Below, one piece after another: positions 54,048-60,660 of a stretch of 60,660 nucleotides of DNA. Within the stretch, counting starts at the first letter, position 1, and every line of letters begins with the position of its first letter. This DNA is from an uncultured Sphingomonadaceae bacterium. GTDB lineage: Bacteria > Pseudomonadota > Alphaproteobacteria > Sphingomonadales > Sphingomonadaceae. Under the pieces are notes generated by a model. That model was not told where the DNA came from. It made no database searches and was given only the letters and a program-made list of their open reading frames with translations. Made by a program: the position numbers and the translations under genes. The stretch lies in NCBI GenBank assembly GCA_937873035.1, contig CALMVA010000054.1:1-60660 (forward strand), written 5' to 3'.

Positions 54048-55949
54048 ATGACCGACCCCATTTACAAGACCGACGCCCTCATTGCCGAGGACATCAACGC
54101 CTATCTCGAAACGCACCAGCACAAGAGCCTGCTGCGCTTCATCACCTGCGGCTCGGTGGATGACGGCAAGTCGACGCTGATCGGGCGGTTGCTCTATGAT
54201 TCCAAGATGATCTTTGAAGATCAGCTGGCCGCCCTTGAAGCCGATTCAAAGCGCGTCGGCACGCAGGGGCAGGAGATTGATTTCGCGCTGCTCGTCGATG
54301 GTCTGGCCGCCGAGCGCGAACAGGGCATCACCATCGACGTTGCCTATCGCTTCTTTGCGACCGAAAAGCGCAAGTTCATCGTCGCCGATACGCCGGGGCA
54401 TGAGCAATATACCCGCAATATGGTGACGGGCGCCTCGACCGCCGACCTGGCCGTTATCCTGATCGACGCGCGCAAGGGCGTGCTTACCCAGACGCGGCGC
54501 CACAGCTATCTTGCCCACCTCATCGGCATCCGCAACATCGTGCTGGCGGTCAACAAGATGGACCTTGTCGACTATAGCCAGAAGGTCTTCGACGACATCG
54601 TCGCCGATTATACCGCCTTTGCGCAGAGCATTGGCATTACCAGCTTCGTGCCGATGCCGATTTCGGGTTTCAAGGGCGACAACATCACCGCCAATTCGGA
54701 AAACACGCCGTGGTACACGGGCAAGCCGCTGATCGAGCATCTGGAAACAGTCGAGCTGGACAATACGGCGGACCAGGCAAAGCCCTTCCGGCTGCCGGTG
54801 CAATGGGTCAACCGCCCCAACCTCGATTTCCGCGGCTTTTCAGGCCTGATTTCGACGGGTTCGGTCAAGCCCGGCGATGCCATCCGCGTGCTGCCTTCGG
54901 GCAAGACGTCAACCGTAAGCCGGATCGTCACGCTTGACGGTGATCTCGACGAGGCGGTTGCCGGACAGTCGGTCACGATCTGCCTTGCCGACGAGATTGA
55001 TTGCTCGCGCGGCGATGTGATCGCGACGGCAGACAATCCGCCTGAAGCTGCCAACCAGTTCGAGACGACCATCGTCTGGATGGATGACGAGGCGCTTCAT
55101 GTCGGGCGCTCCTATTGGCTCAAGCTCGGCACGCAGATGGTATCAGCAACGATCCAGCAGCCCAAATACACCGTCAACGTCAACACGATGGAACATCTGG
55201 CCGCCAAGACGCTCGACCTGAACGCGATCGGCGTTGCGGAAATGGCGACCGACAAGCCCCTGGTGTTCGAGCCTTATGCCGATAATCGCGCGCTCGGCGG
55301 CTTCATCCTCATCGACAAGATCACCAACCGCACCGTGGGTGCGGGGATGCTGCACTTCTCGCTGCGCCGTGCACAGAATGTGCACTGGCAGGCGGTTGAC
55401 ATCACGCGTGAGATGCACGCGGGGATGAAGAACCAGAAGCCCGCCGTGCTGTGGTTCACCGGGCTTTCAGGCTCCGGCAAATCGACCATTGCCAATCTTG
55501 TCGAAAAGAAGCTGCACCGCATGAACCGGCACAGCTTCCTGCTCGATGGCGACAATGTGCGCCACGGCCTCAACAAGGATCTGGGCTTTACCGAGGCCGA
55601 CCGCATCGAGAATATCCGCCGCGTGGGCGAAGTGGCGAAACTTATGACCGATGCCGGGCTGATCGTGATCACCGCCTTCATCTCGCCCTTCCGCGCCGAA
55701 CGCGACATGGTGCGTGCAATGATCCCCGAAGACGAGTTCATCGAGATCTTCATCGACACGCCGCTCGCCGAAGCCGAAGCGCGCGACGTGAAGGGCCTCT
55801 ATAAAAAGGCGCGCTCAGGCCAGCTCAAGAACTTCACGGGCATCGACAGCCCCTATGAAGCACCCGACAGCCCCGAAGTGCGCATTGACACCACGAAGAT
55901 GACGCCCGAACAGGCCGCCGAACTGATCGTGGAAAGGCTCATCGGGTGA
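54048..55949 (+). CDS. cysNC: Bifunctional sulfate adenylyltransferase subunit 1/adenylylsulfate kinase
   Basis: The 633-residue fusion has an N-terminal GTPase ([34 protein letters not shown]). Its C-terminal APS kinase has the P-loop GLSGSGKS near 471-478 and [15 protein letters not shown]. The GTPase drives APS formation with CysD and the kinase makes PAPS, so sulfate activation is complete here. A 16-codon ORF starting at 54001 ends in the ATGA of its start codon. It overlaps cysQ by GTGA. Confidence 0.97.
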   Translation: MTDPIYKTDALIAEDINAYLETHQHKSLLRFITCGSVDDGKSTLIGRLLYDSKMIFEDQLAALEADSKRVGTQGQEIDFALLVDGLAAEREQGITIDVAYRFFATEKRKFIVADTPGHEQYTRNMVTGASTADLAVILIDARKGVLTQTRRHSYLAHLIGIRNIVLAVNKMDLVDYSQKVFDDIVADYTAFAQSIGITSFVPMPISGFKGDNITANSENTPWYTGKPLIEHLETVELDNTADQAKPFRLPVQWVNRPNLDFRGFSGLISTGSVKPGDAIRVLPSGKTSTVSRIVTLDGDLDEAVAGQSVTICLADEIDCSRGDVIATADNPPEAANQFETTIVWMDDEALHVGRSYWLKLGTQMVSATIQQPKYTVNVNTMEHLAAKTLDLNAIGVAEMATDKPLVFEPYADNRALGGFILIDKITNRTVGAGMLHFSLRRAQNVHWQAVDITREMHAGMKNQKPAVLWFTGLSGSGKSTIANLVEKKLHRMNRHSFLLDGDNVRHGLNKDLGFTEADRIENIRRVGEVAKLMTDAGLIVITAFISPFRAERDMVRAMIPEDEFIEIFIDTPLAEAEARDVKGLYKKARSGQLKNFTGIDSPYEAPDSPEVRIDTTKMTPEQAAELIVERLIG

Positions 55950-56692
55950 CAGTGGAAGAATCGGACGTTCGTCTCGCAGAGCGGCTCGCAACCGAGGCGG
56001 GAGAGATTCTGCTGGCCCTGCGCCGCTCAAGCGGGCTTGAAGGCAAGGAACTGGGCAAGGCCGGCGACGAAGCCGCCAATGCGCTGCTCATCAAGGCTCT
56101 GAAGGCCGCGCGGCCCGACGATGCGATCCTGTCTGAAGAGGAAAAGGACAATCTTGACCGACTGTCCTCCAAGCGCGTCTGGATCATCGACCCTCTCGAT
56201 GGCACGCGCGAATATGGCGAAGACCGGACCGACTGGGCCGTGCACGTGGCGCTTGCGATTGATGGCGTCGCAGCCGTCGGCGCCGTTGCGCTTCCGGGGC
56301 TGGGCATGACGCTCAGTTCGGGCAACCCCGTTCCGCTCTCACCGCCCAACACGCCGCCGCTGATGCTCGTCAGTCGCACACGCCCGGCAAAGGAAGCGGT
56401 GGAGGTCGCCACCGCATTGGGCGCAGAGCTTCTCCCCATGGGGTCGGCAGGCGCCAAGGCGATGGCCGTGGTGCGCGGCGAGGCTGACATCTATCTTCAC
56501 ACCGGCGGGCAATATGAGTGGGACAATTGCGCCCCCATTGCCGTCGCCCAGGCCGCCGGGCTGCACGTCAGCCGCATCGACGGCAGCCCGCTCGTCTACA
56601 ACAACGCCGACACCTATCTGCCTGACCTGCTGATCTGCCGCCCCGAATGGGCCGGACCAGCACTTGCCGAGGTGGCCAGGCTGATCGCCTGA
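55946..56692 (+). CDS. cysQ: 3'(2'),5'-bisphosphate nucleotidase CysQ
   Basis: CysQ removes the 3'-phosphate of PAP and PAPS, keeping the sulfur pathway from being inhibited. The 248-residue inositol-monophosphatase-fold protein has the metal site [22 protein letters not shown] and the C-terminal [19 protein letters not shown]. The GTG start overlaps the cysNC stop. Confidence 0.94.
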   Translation: MTVEESDVRLAERLATEAGEILLALRRSSGLEGKELGKAGDEAANALLIKALKAARPDDAILSEEEKDNLDRLSSKRVWIIDPLDGTREYGEDRTDWAVHVALAIDGVAAVGAVALPGLGMTLSSGNPVPLSPPNTPPLMLVSRTRPAKEAVEVATALGAELLPMGSAGAKAMAVVRGEADIYLHTGGQYEWDNCAPIAVAQAAGLHVSRIDGSPLVYNNADTYLPDLLICRPEWAGPALAEVARLIA

Positions 56693-56782
56693 TCCCCGGC
56701 TGGCATTTGCCTGATACGGGTGCTTTGCAGCGCGGCCTGCGCGTGCAATAGCAGGCCAACAATCAGGCAGAGGAGCTGGACG

Positions 56783-57586
56783 ATGGGTGATTTTCTCGAG
56801 GTAGAACGCAAGGGTCCGATTGCGATCCTCCGCATGAACAAGCCTGAGACGATGAATGCCATCGGCACGCACGAAGATTGCGACGACATCGTCTCGACGC
56901 TTCAGACGCTGTCAGACGACCGGAGCGTGAGCTGCATCATCCTGACTGGCAATGGCAAGGCTTTCAGCGCGGGCGGCAACCTCAAAGGGATGCAACAGCG
57001 CACGGGCATTGGCGTGCTCGATCAGCCTGATTCCACCCGCGCCAATTATCGCCGCGGCGTCCAGCGCGTCGCGCGCGCGTTGCTCGACATTGAAATTCCG
57101 GCCATCGCCGCCGTCAACGGCCATGCCATCGGGCTCGGCTGCGATCTGGCCTGCCTGTGCGACATCCGCATTGCCGCAAAGAGCGCACTTTTTGCGTGCA
57201 GCTTCATCAAGGTCGGCATTGTCCCCGGAGATGGCGGCGCATGGGCGCTCCAGCAGGTGCTGGGCTATGCCAAAGCGGCCGAACTCTTCTTCACCGGCGA
57301 CCGCTTCGACGCGCAGACCGCCAAGGACATCGGCCTTGTCGGGCAGGTGGTGGAAGATGACCAGTTGCTGGAAGCCGCGCTTGCCATGGCCGAGCGCATC
57401 GTCTGCAATCCGCCGCGCGCGCTGCGCCTCACCAAGCGCCTGCTGCGCGAGGCCCAGCACAGCCGTATGTCCGACATATTGGAGCTTTCGGCAGCCTATC
57501 AGGCCATCGTCCATGAAACGGCGGACAACCGCGAGGCGATCAACGCCTTTGTTGAAAAGCGTCCCCCGGTCTTTACCGGCGACTAA
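56783..57586 (+). CDS. Enoyl-CoA hydratase/isomerase family protein
   Basis: The 267-residue crotonase-fold protein has the oxyanion-hole motifs AFSAGGNLKGM and NGHAIGLGCDLACLCDIRIA, then VPGDGGAWALQQVLG with an Asp at one catalytic position. Hydration of enoyl-CoA or an isomerisation is expected; the substrate is not readable. GAGGAG precedes ATG 56783. It is separate from cysQ (90-base gap) and converges with the VOC gene. Confidence 0.92.
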   Translation: MGDFLEVERKGPIAILRMNKPETMNAIGTHEDCDDIVSTLQTLSDDRSVSCIILTGNGKAFSAGGNLKGMQQRTGIGVLDQPDSTRANYRRGVQRVARALLDIEIPAIAAVNGHAIGLGCDLACLCDIRIAAKSALFACSFIKVGIVPGDGGAWALQQVLGYAKAAELFFTGDRFDAQTAKDIGLVGQVVEDDQLLEAALAMAERIVCNPPRALRLTKRLLREAQHSRMSDILELSAAYQAIVHETADNREAINAFVEKRPPVFTGD

Positions 57587-57598
57587 GTTCTGCGGGCA

Positions 57599-58144
57599 TT
57601 AGTCGACCGGCTCCTTGTGGAGCCAGTCGGCATGACGCGGGGCCTTTTTCGTCTCGCTCCATTCCTCCAGCATCAACGGGGCGACGCGCTTCAGTTCAGC
57701 ATATTGATCGGGGGTGCCGATGTTGCACGCCAGTTCCAGCCGGTGGCCATTGGGATCGAAGAAATAGACCGAGCGGAAAATACCGTGATAGGTCGGCCCC
57801 AGCACCTCCACGCCCTGCGCCTCGATATGCGCCTTGGCCGCCAGCAGCGCGTCAAGGTCTGCGACCTCAAACGCCAGATGCTGCACCCAGGCAGGCGTCT
57901 TTTCATCTCGGCCCATATCGGGCTGATTGGGCAGCTCGAAAAAGGCGAGCACATTGCCCCCGCCGCAATCGAGAAAGACGTGCATATAGGGGTCATAGGC
58001 CCCCGTTGAGGGCACATAATCCTCGGCAAAGGCGGTGGTATAGTCCATGCCCAGCACACGGCCATACCAGTCCACCGTCTCCTTCGCGTCGCGGCAGCGA
58101 TAGGCGACATGGTGGATACGGTTGAGTCGGATGGGTGAGGTCAT
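57599..58144 (-). CDS. VOC (glyoxalase/dioxygenase-fold) protein downstream of HPPD
   Basis: The 181-residue protein has a VOC domain: [39 protein letters not shown] and the metal-ligand Glu in [13 protein letters not shown]. The first motif carries two His residues. The gene overlaps HPPD by ATGA, so it belongs to the same tyrosine-related operon. It may be a second dioxygenase or an isomerase of aromatic degradation, but its reaction is not known from sequence. Confidence 0.88.
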   Translation of the reverse strand: MTSPIRLNRIHHVAYRCRDAKETVDWYGRVLGMDYTTAFAEDYVPSTGAYDPYMHVFLDCGGGNVLAFFELPNQPDMGRDEKTPAWVQHLAFEVADLDALLAAKAHIEAQGVEVLGPTYHGIFRSVYFFDPNGHRLELACNIGTPDQYAELKRVAPLMLEEWSETKKAPRHADWLHKEPVD

Positions 58145-59268
58145 GATGCAGCCCCTTCTGCCTCCAGCGCGCCACGGCGCATCTGGTCACGCTCCATCGA
58201 CTTGAAAAGTGCTGTAAAATTGCCTTCGCCAAAGCCCTCGTCGCGCTTGCGCTGGATGAACTCGAAGAAAACGGGGCCAACCATGGTTTCGGAAAAGATC
58301 TGGAGCAGCAGGCGCGGATCGCCCGCCTCGGTCGATCCATCAAGCAGGATGCCGCGTGACTGGAGCGCCTCCACCGGCTCGCCATGGCCCGGCAAGCGCT
58401 CTTCAAGCATTTCATAATAGGTTTGGGGCGGTGCCGTCATGAACGGCGTGCCCAGCGCCTTCAGCCGATCCCAGCAGGCAATAAGGTCATCGCACAGAAA
58501 GGCGATGTGCTGGATGCCCTCGCCATTATATTGCCGCAGAAACTCCTCGATCTGCCCGCCGCCTGATCGGCCTTCCTCATTCAATGGAATACGGATCTTG
58601 CCATCGGGCGCGGTCATCGCGCGGCTGGTGAGGCCGGTATATTCACCTTTGATGTCGAAATACCGGATTTCGCGGAAATTGAAGACGCGCTCATAGAACT
58701 TCGCCCAATGATCCATGCGCCCGCCATACACATTGTGCGTCAGGTGATCGATGATCCGCATCCCCGCGCCCGCCGGGTGGCGCTCCACGCCCGGCAGATA
58801 ATCAAAATCAATGTCATAAATCGAAAGCGCACCGGGGCTGTCCGCGCTCTCATAACGGTCGATAAGATAGATGATCGCGCCACCAATGCCGCGAATGGCG
58901 GGCAAGCGCAGTTCCATGGGGCCGGTGCGCGTCTCGACCGGCTCCGCGCCACGCGCAATGGCCTGTGCATAAGCCCGGCTGGCATTGCGCACGCGAAAGC
59001 CCATGCCACAGGCCGAAGGACCATGTTCAGCGGCGAAATAGGCCGCCGGGCTCTTGGGCTCATAATTGGCGATAAGGTTGATCTCGCCCTGCCGCCAAAG
59101 CTGCACATCCTTGGAGCGATGATTGGCGATGTGGGCAAAGCCCATGGCGGCAAAAACCGGCTCCAGCAGGCCCTTTTCAGGCGCACAAAACTCGATGAAC
59201 TCAAATCCGTCGAGGCCAAGGGGATTTTCGAACAGATCGGGCACATCAATCTCCATATTTAGTTTCAT
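58141..59268 (-). CDS. hppD: 4-hydroxyphenylpyruvate dioxygenase
   Basis: HPPD converts 4-hydroxyphenylpyruvate to homogentisate in tyrosine breakdown. The 375-residue, two-VOC-domain protein has Fe ligands in [27 protein letters not shown] and FFEFIQRK. The C-terminal [23 protein letters not shown] is typical. Either ATG 59268 or the fifth-codon ATG 59256 is the start; the first lies inside a palindrome that also contains the promoter -10. No ribosome site is visible. It is followed by the VOC gene. Confidence 0.95.
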   Translation of the reverse strand: MKLNMEIDVPDLFENPLGLDGFEFIEFCAPEKGLLEPVFAAMGFAHIANHRSKDVQLWRQGEINLIANYEPKSPAAYFAAEHGPSACGMGFRVRNASRAYAQAIARGAEPVETRTGPMELRLPAIRGIGGAIIYLIDRYESADSPGALSIYDIDFDYLPGVERHPAGAGMRIIDHLTHNVYGGRMDHWAKFYERVFNFREIRYFDIKGEYTGLTSRAMTAPDGKIRIPLNEEGRSGGGQIEEFLRQYNGEGIQHIAFLCDDLIACWDRLKALGTPFMTAPPQTYYEMLEERLPGHGEPVEALQSRGILLDGSTEAGDPRLLLQIFSETMVGPVFFEFIQRKRDEGFGEGNFTALFKSMERDQMRRGALEAEGAAS

Positions 59269-59303
59269 TTGAAACTATAGGCCTTGGGATACGCGTGAGT
59301 CAA
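59260..59303 (-). promoter_or_regulatory. Promoter and palindromic operator of hppD
   Basis: TTGACT (59303-59298) and TATAGT (59279-59274), 18 bases apart on the minus strand, form a near-consensus promoter. The perfect palindrome TAGTTTCA-TT-TGAAACTA (59260-59277) covers the -10 and start site. A transcript would begin near 59267, at the ATG itself. Such palindromes resemble MarR-type operators, but the regulator is unknown. Confidence 0.65.
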
Positions 59304-59357
59304 ACCCGTTGAAGCACGGCCAAAAGCCGGTGCGCGCAAGCCTGCCGGGGGGACTGG

Positions 59358-59386
59358 TTGTAATAAAGCGCCGGATCGCTTATATG
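59358..59386 (+). promoter_or_regulatory. Sigma70-like promoter of the cold-shock gene
   Basis: TTGTAA (59358-59363) and TATATG (59381-59386) are separated by 17 bases. Transcription near 59393 would leave a leader of about 120 bases, as usual in cold-shock genes, holding a perfect 7-bp hairpin (GCAGACA/TGTCTGC, 59460-59476). Confidence 0.65.
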
Positions 59387-59511
59387 GGTCTTGCTAACGT
59401 CGCTTGAGACGGGACCTTCGGCTTTTCGCCCTCCGCTCCATTTCACGCCTCTCTGCTCTGCAGACACGCTGTCTGCGGACCAACTGTTTTTTCCGTGAAA
59501 GGACCCGGAAT

Positions 59512-59718
59512 ATGCCGATCGGCACAGTAAAATTTTTCAATACCGAAAAGGGCTATGGCTTCATCTCGCCCGACGAAGGCTCGACCGATGCCTTCGTTCA
59601 CATCACCGCTGTTGAGCGCGCCGGCCTCGGCTCGCTCGAAAAGGATCAGCGCGTGAAATACGAGCTTGAGACCGACAACCGGGGCAAGACCTCGGCGGTC
59701 AACCTCGAAGCAGCCTGA
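59512..59718 (+). CDS. Cold-shock protein (CspA family)
   Basis: The 68-residue single cold-shock domain has the RNA-binding motifs KGYGFISPD and DAFVHITAV. It melts RNA structure at low temperature or in stationary phase. AGGA precedes ATG 59512. The in-frame codons back to 59404 lie in the leader and are not translated. infA follows with a 4-base gap. Confidence 0.96.
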   Translation: MPIGTVKFFNTEKGYGFISPDEGSTDAFVHITAVERAGLGSLEKDQRVKYELETDNRGKTSAVNLEAA

Positions 59719-59722
59719 CCCG

Positions 59723-59983
59723 ATGGCCAAAGAGGATCTCCTGACCCTCGAGGGCCAAATCGACGAAATCCTGCCTGATGGACGGTTCGGTGTGGTGTTG
59801 GAAAACGACCACCGGATCATCGCCTACACGGCCGGCAAGATGCGCAAATTCCGCATCCGGTCGGTCGTGGGCGACAGGGTTATCGTCGAGATGACTCCCT
59901 ATGACCTCGACAAGGGCCGTATCATCTTCCGTGATAAGGGCTCCGGCGGCGGGCCGGGCGGCGCAAATCGCCGACGGCGTTAG
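59723..59983 (+). CDS. infA: Translation initiation factor IF-1
   Basis: The 86-residue OB-fold protein opens [20 protein letters not shown] and has [17 protein letters not shown]. The C-terminal [14 protein letters not shown] extension makes it longer than the usual 72 residues. It blocks the ribosomal A site during initiation. It is transcribed with the cold-shock gene four bases upstream. Confidence 0.97.
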   Translation: MAKEDLLTLEGQIDEILPDGRFGVVLENDHRIIAYTAGKMRKFRIRSVVGDRVIVEMTPYDLDKGRIIFRDKGSGGGPGGANRRRR

Positions 59984-60028
59984 TGCGCCTTAGAATCAAT
60001 GAGACGCGCAACTGCGTCCAGGAAATAT

Positions 60029-60154
60029 ATGTTCAAGAAAATTACCAAGACACTTTCGCATAACCGAAACTTCAAGACCCAGCGGCTCACGCCTCCCTCC
60101 AGCGTTCTTTCCCGGCGGGAATTGCAGCGTATCGTGATCGAGATGGTCGGATAG
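60029..60154 (+). CDS. 41-residue basic small protein downstream of infA
   Basis: The ORF opens MFKKITKTLSHNRNFKTQRL, continues with a Pro/Ser and Arg-rich segment and ends IVIEMVG. It has a good ribosome site (AGGAA, 60020-60024) and a length and charge unlike a random frame. No family recognised; its reality rests on the Shine-Dalgarno sequence and codon pattern. Confidence 0.5.
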   Translation: MFKKITKTLSHNRNFKTQRLTPPSSVLSRRELQRIVIEMVG

Positions 60155-60254
60155 CCCTGCCGCACGGCGGCGCCCGCGGCTGCGCGGGCATCGCTTGCAC
60201 CTCTTGAGGGCCACATGGCAGGGTGAGGACGCCCCAACCGATCCGGGATCCGCC

Positions 60255-60590
60255 ATGCCGACCTTTCTCCTTCTCCTCGCCTCCAACATCTTCATGACGG
60301 TCGCATGGTATTGGCACCTGCGCGGCGGGATGCACAAACCCATCTTCTGGGTGATTCTCATCAGCTGGGGGATCGCCTTTTTCGAATATTGCCTTGCCGT
60401 CCCCGCCAATCGCCTTGGCTTTGCGCACGGGTGGACCGCAGGCCAGCTCAAGATCGCGCAGGAGGCCATCGCGCTCATCGTCTTTGGCGTATTCATGGTG
60501 ACGATGCTTGGTGAGCCGCTCGGCTGGCGACACGTGGCGGCCTTCGCCTGCATCATGGCAGCCGTGGGCTTCATGTTTATCGGCCGCTAG
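60255..60590 (+). CDS. DMT-family membrane protein (DUF486)
   Basis: The 111-residue protein has four membrane helices and the DUF486 pattern IFMTVAWYWHLR...WVILISWGIAFFEYCLAVPANRLG. It is related to small drug/metabolite transporters, but its substrate is unknown. ATG 60255 begins the first helix. Confidence 0.9.
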   Translation: MPTFLLLLASNIFMTVAWYWHLRGGMHKPIFWVILISWGIAFFEYCLAVPANRLGFAHGWTAGQLKIAQEAIALIVFGVFMVTMLGEPLGWRHVAAFACIMAAVGFMFIGR

Positions 60591-60615
60591 GCGGCATTTG
60601 AAATGTCTGGAAAAA

Positions 60616-60660
60616 TGGCGCGCCCGGAACGATTCGAACGTCCGACCCTCAGATTCGTAG
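60616..60660 (-). tRNA. tRNA-Arg (ACG), cut by window edge
   Basis: On the minus strand the visible part holds the anticodon loop CTACGAA (anticodon ACG), T-arm GGACGTTCGAATCGTTCC and acceptor strand ending CGGGCGCGCCA, with CCA encoded. The 5' half lies outside the window. Confidence 0.93.

Overview
The window reads as chromosomal DNA of a sphingomonad (Alphaproteobacteria, Sphingomonadaceae). Four things support this: GC-rich coding sequence with many GTG and TTG starts, two TonB-dependent receptors, an aa3-type oxidase cluster with ctaB, ctaG and SURF1, and genes of the exosortase-A exopolysaccharide type. A dispersed double palindrome (CCCCAGC..GCTGGGG plus ATGCCAGC..GCTGGCAT) is also typical of these genomes. 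The window is bounded by tRNA-Gly(GCC) at the left and a truncated tRNA-Arg(ACG) at the right. I see no prophage, transposase, CRISPR array or rRNA.

Layout. 0.5-9.5 kb: CnoX-like thioredoxin/TPR and Lon-N proteins, a CHAP protein, an acyl-CoA ligase, a PA0069-type radical SAM protein, and an operon of degenerate uracil-DNA-glycosylase homologue, soluble lytic transglycosylase and MoaB. 9.6-13.7 kb: ETF-ubiquinone oxidoreductase, a TPR lipoprotein and IspE, tightly packed. 13.7-22.8 kb: a TonB receptor with a Zur-like operator, a DUF885 protein, an N-formylglutamate amidohydrolase, a second acyl-CoA ligase, a second CHAP protein, a siroheme-synthase homologue with a vestigial methylase piece, and a ZntB/CorA transporter. 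22.8-27.7 kb: a repeat block, pterin dehydratase, a zincin, CcmA/CcmB, an rRNA methyltransferase and ThrC.

27.7-34.2 kb holds the minus-strand cytochrome c oxidase operon ctaC-ctaD-ctaB-(39-aa membrane protein)-ctaG-ctaE-DUF983-SURF1, which runs on towards thrC, with a good sigma70-like promoter before ctaC. 34.3-37.1 kb is pyrE-pdxJ-acpS-lepB. 37-41 kb: two repeat families, an FKBP isomerase, rpsU with terminator, a class II aldolase coupled to an orphan [2Fe-2S] subunit, and an RcnB-like protein. 41-45.4 kb: XrtA-associated glycosyltransferase and O-ligase with small membrane proteins and an acyltransferase, probably part of surface-polysaccharide synthesis. 45.4-50.1 kb: MscS channel, 6-phosphogluconolactonase, TonB receptor. 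50.1-52.8 kb: 2OG-Fe(II) oxygenase and a signal-less beta-helix protein with a Ser/Thr-rich tail. 53-56.7 kb: sulfate activation (cysD, cysNC, cysQ). 56.8-59.3 kb: enoyl-CoA hydratase, VOC protein, HPPD. 59.3-60.6 kb: cold-shock protein, infA, a 41-aa ORF and a DUF486 membrane protein.

Most genes are housekeeping or lineage-typical. The more unusual signals are: a palindrome over the TonB-receptor promoter that looks like a zinc (Zur) operator; a perfect 18-bp palindrome spanning the -10 and start codon of HPPD, implying a leaderless or near-leaderless transcript; the degenerate UDG and the vestigial SUMT domain; small coupled ORFs in the cta and cys operons; and the signal-less beta-helix protein.
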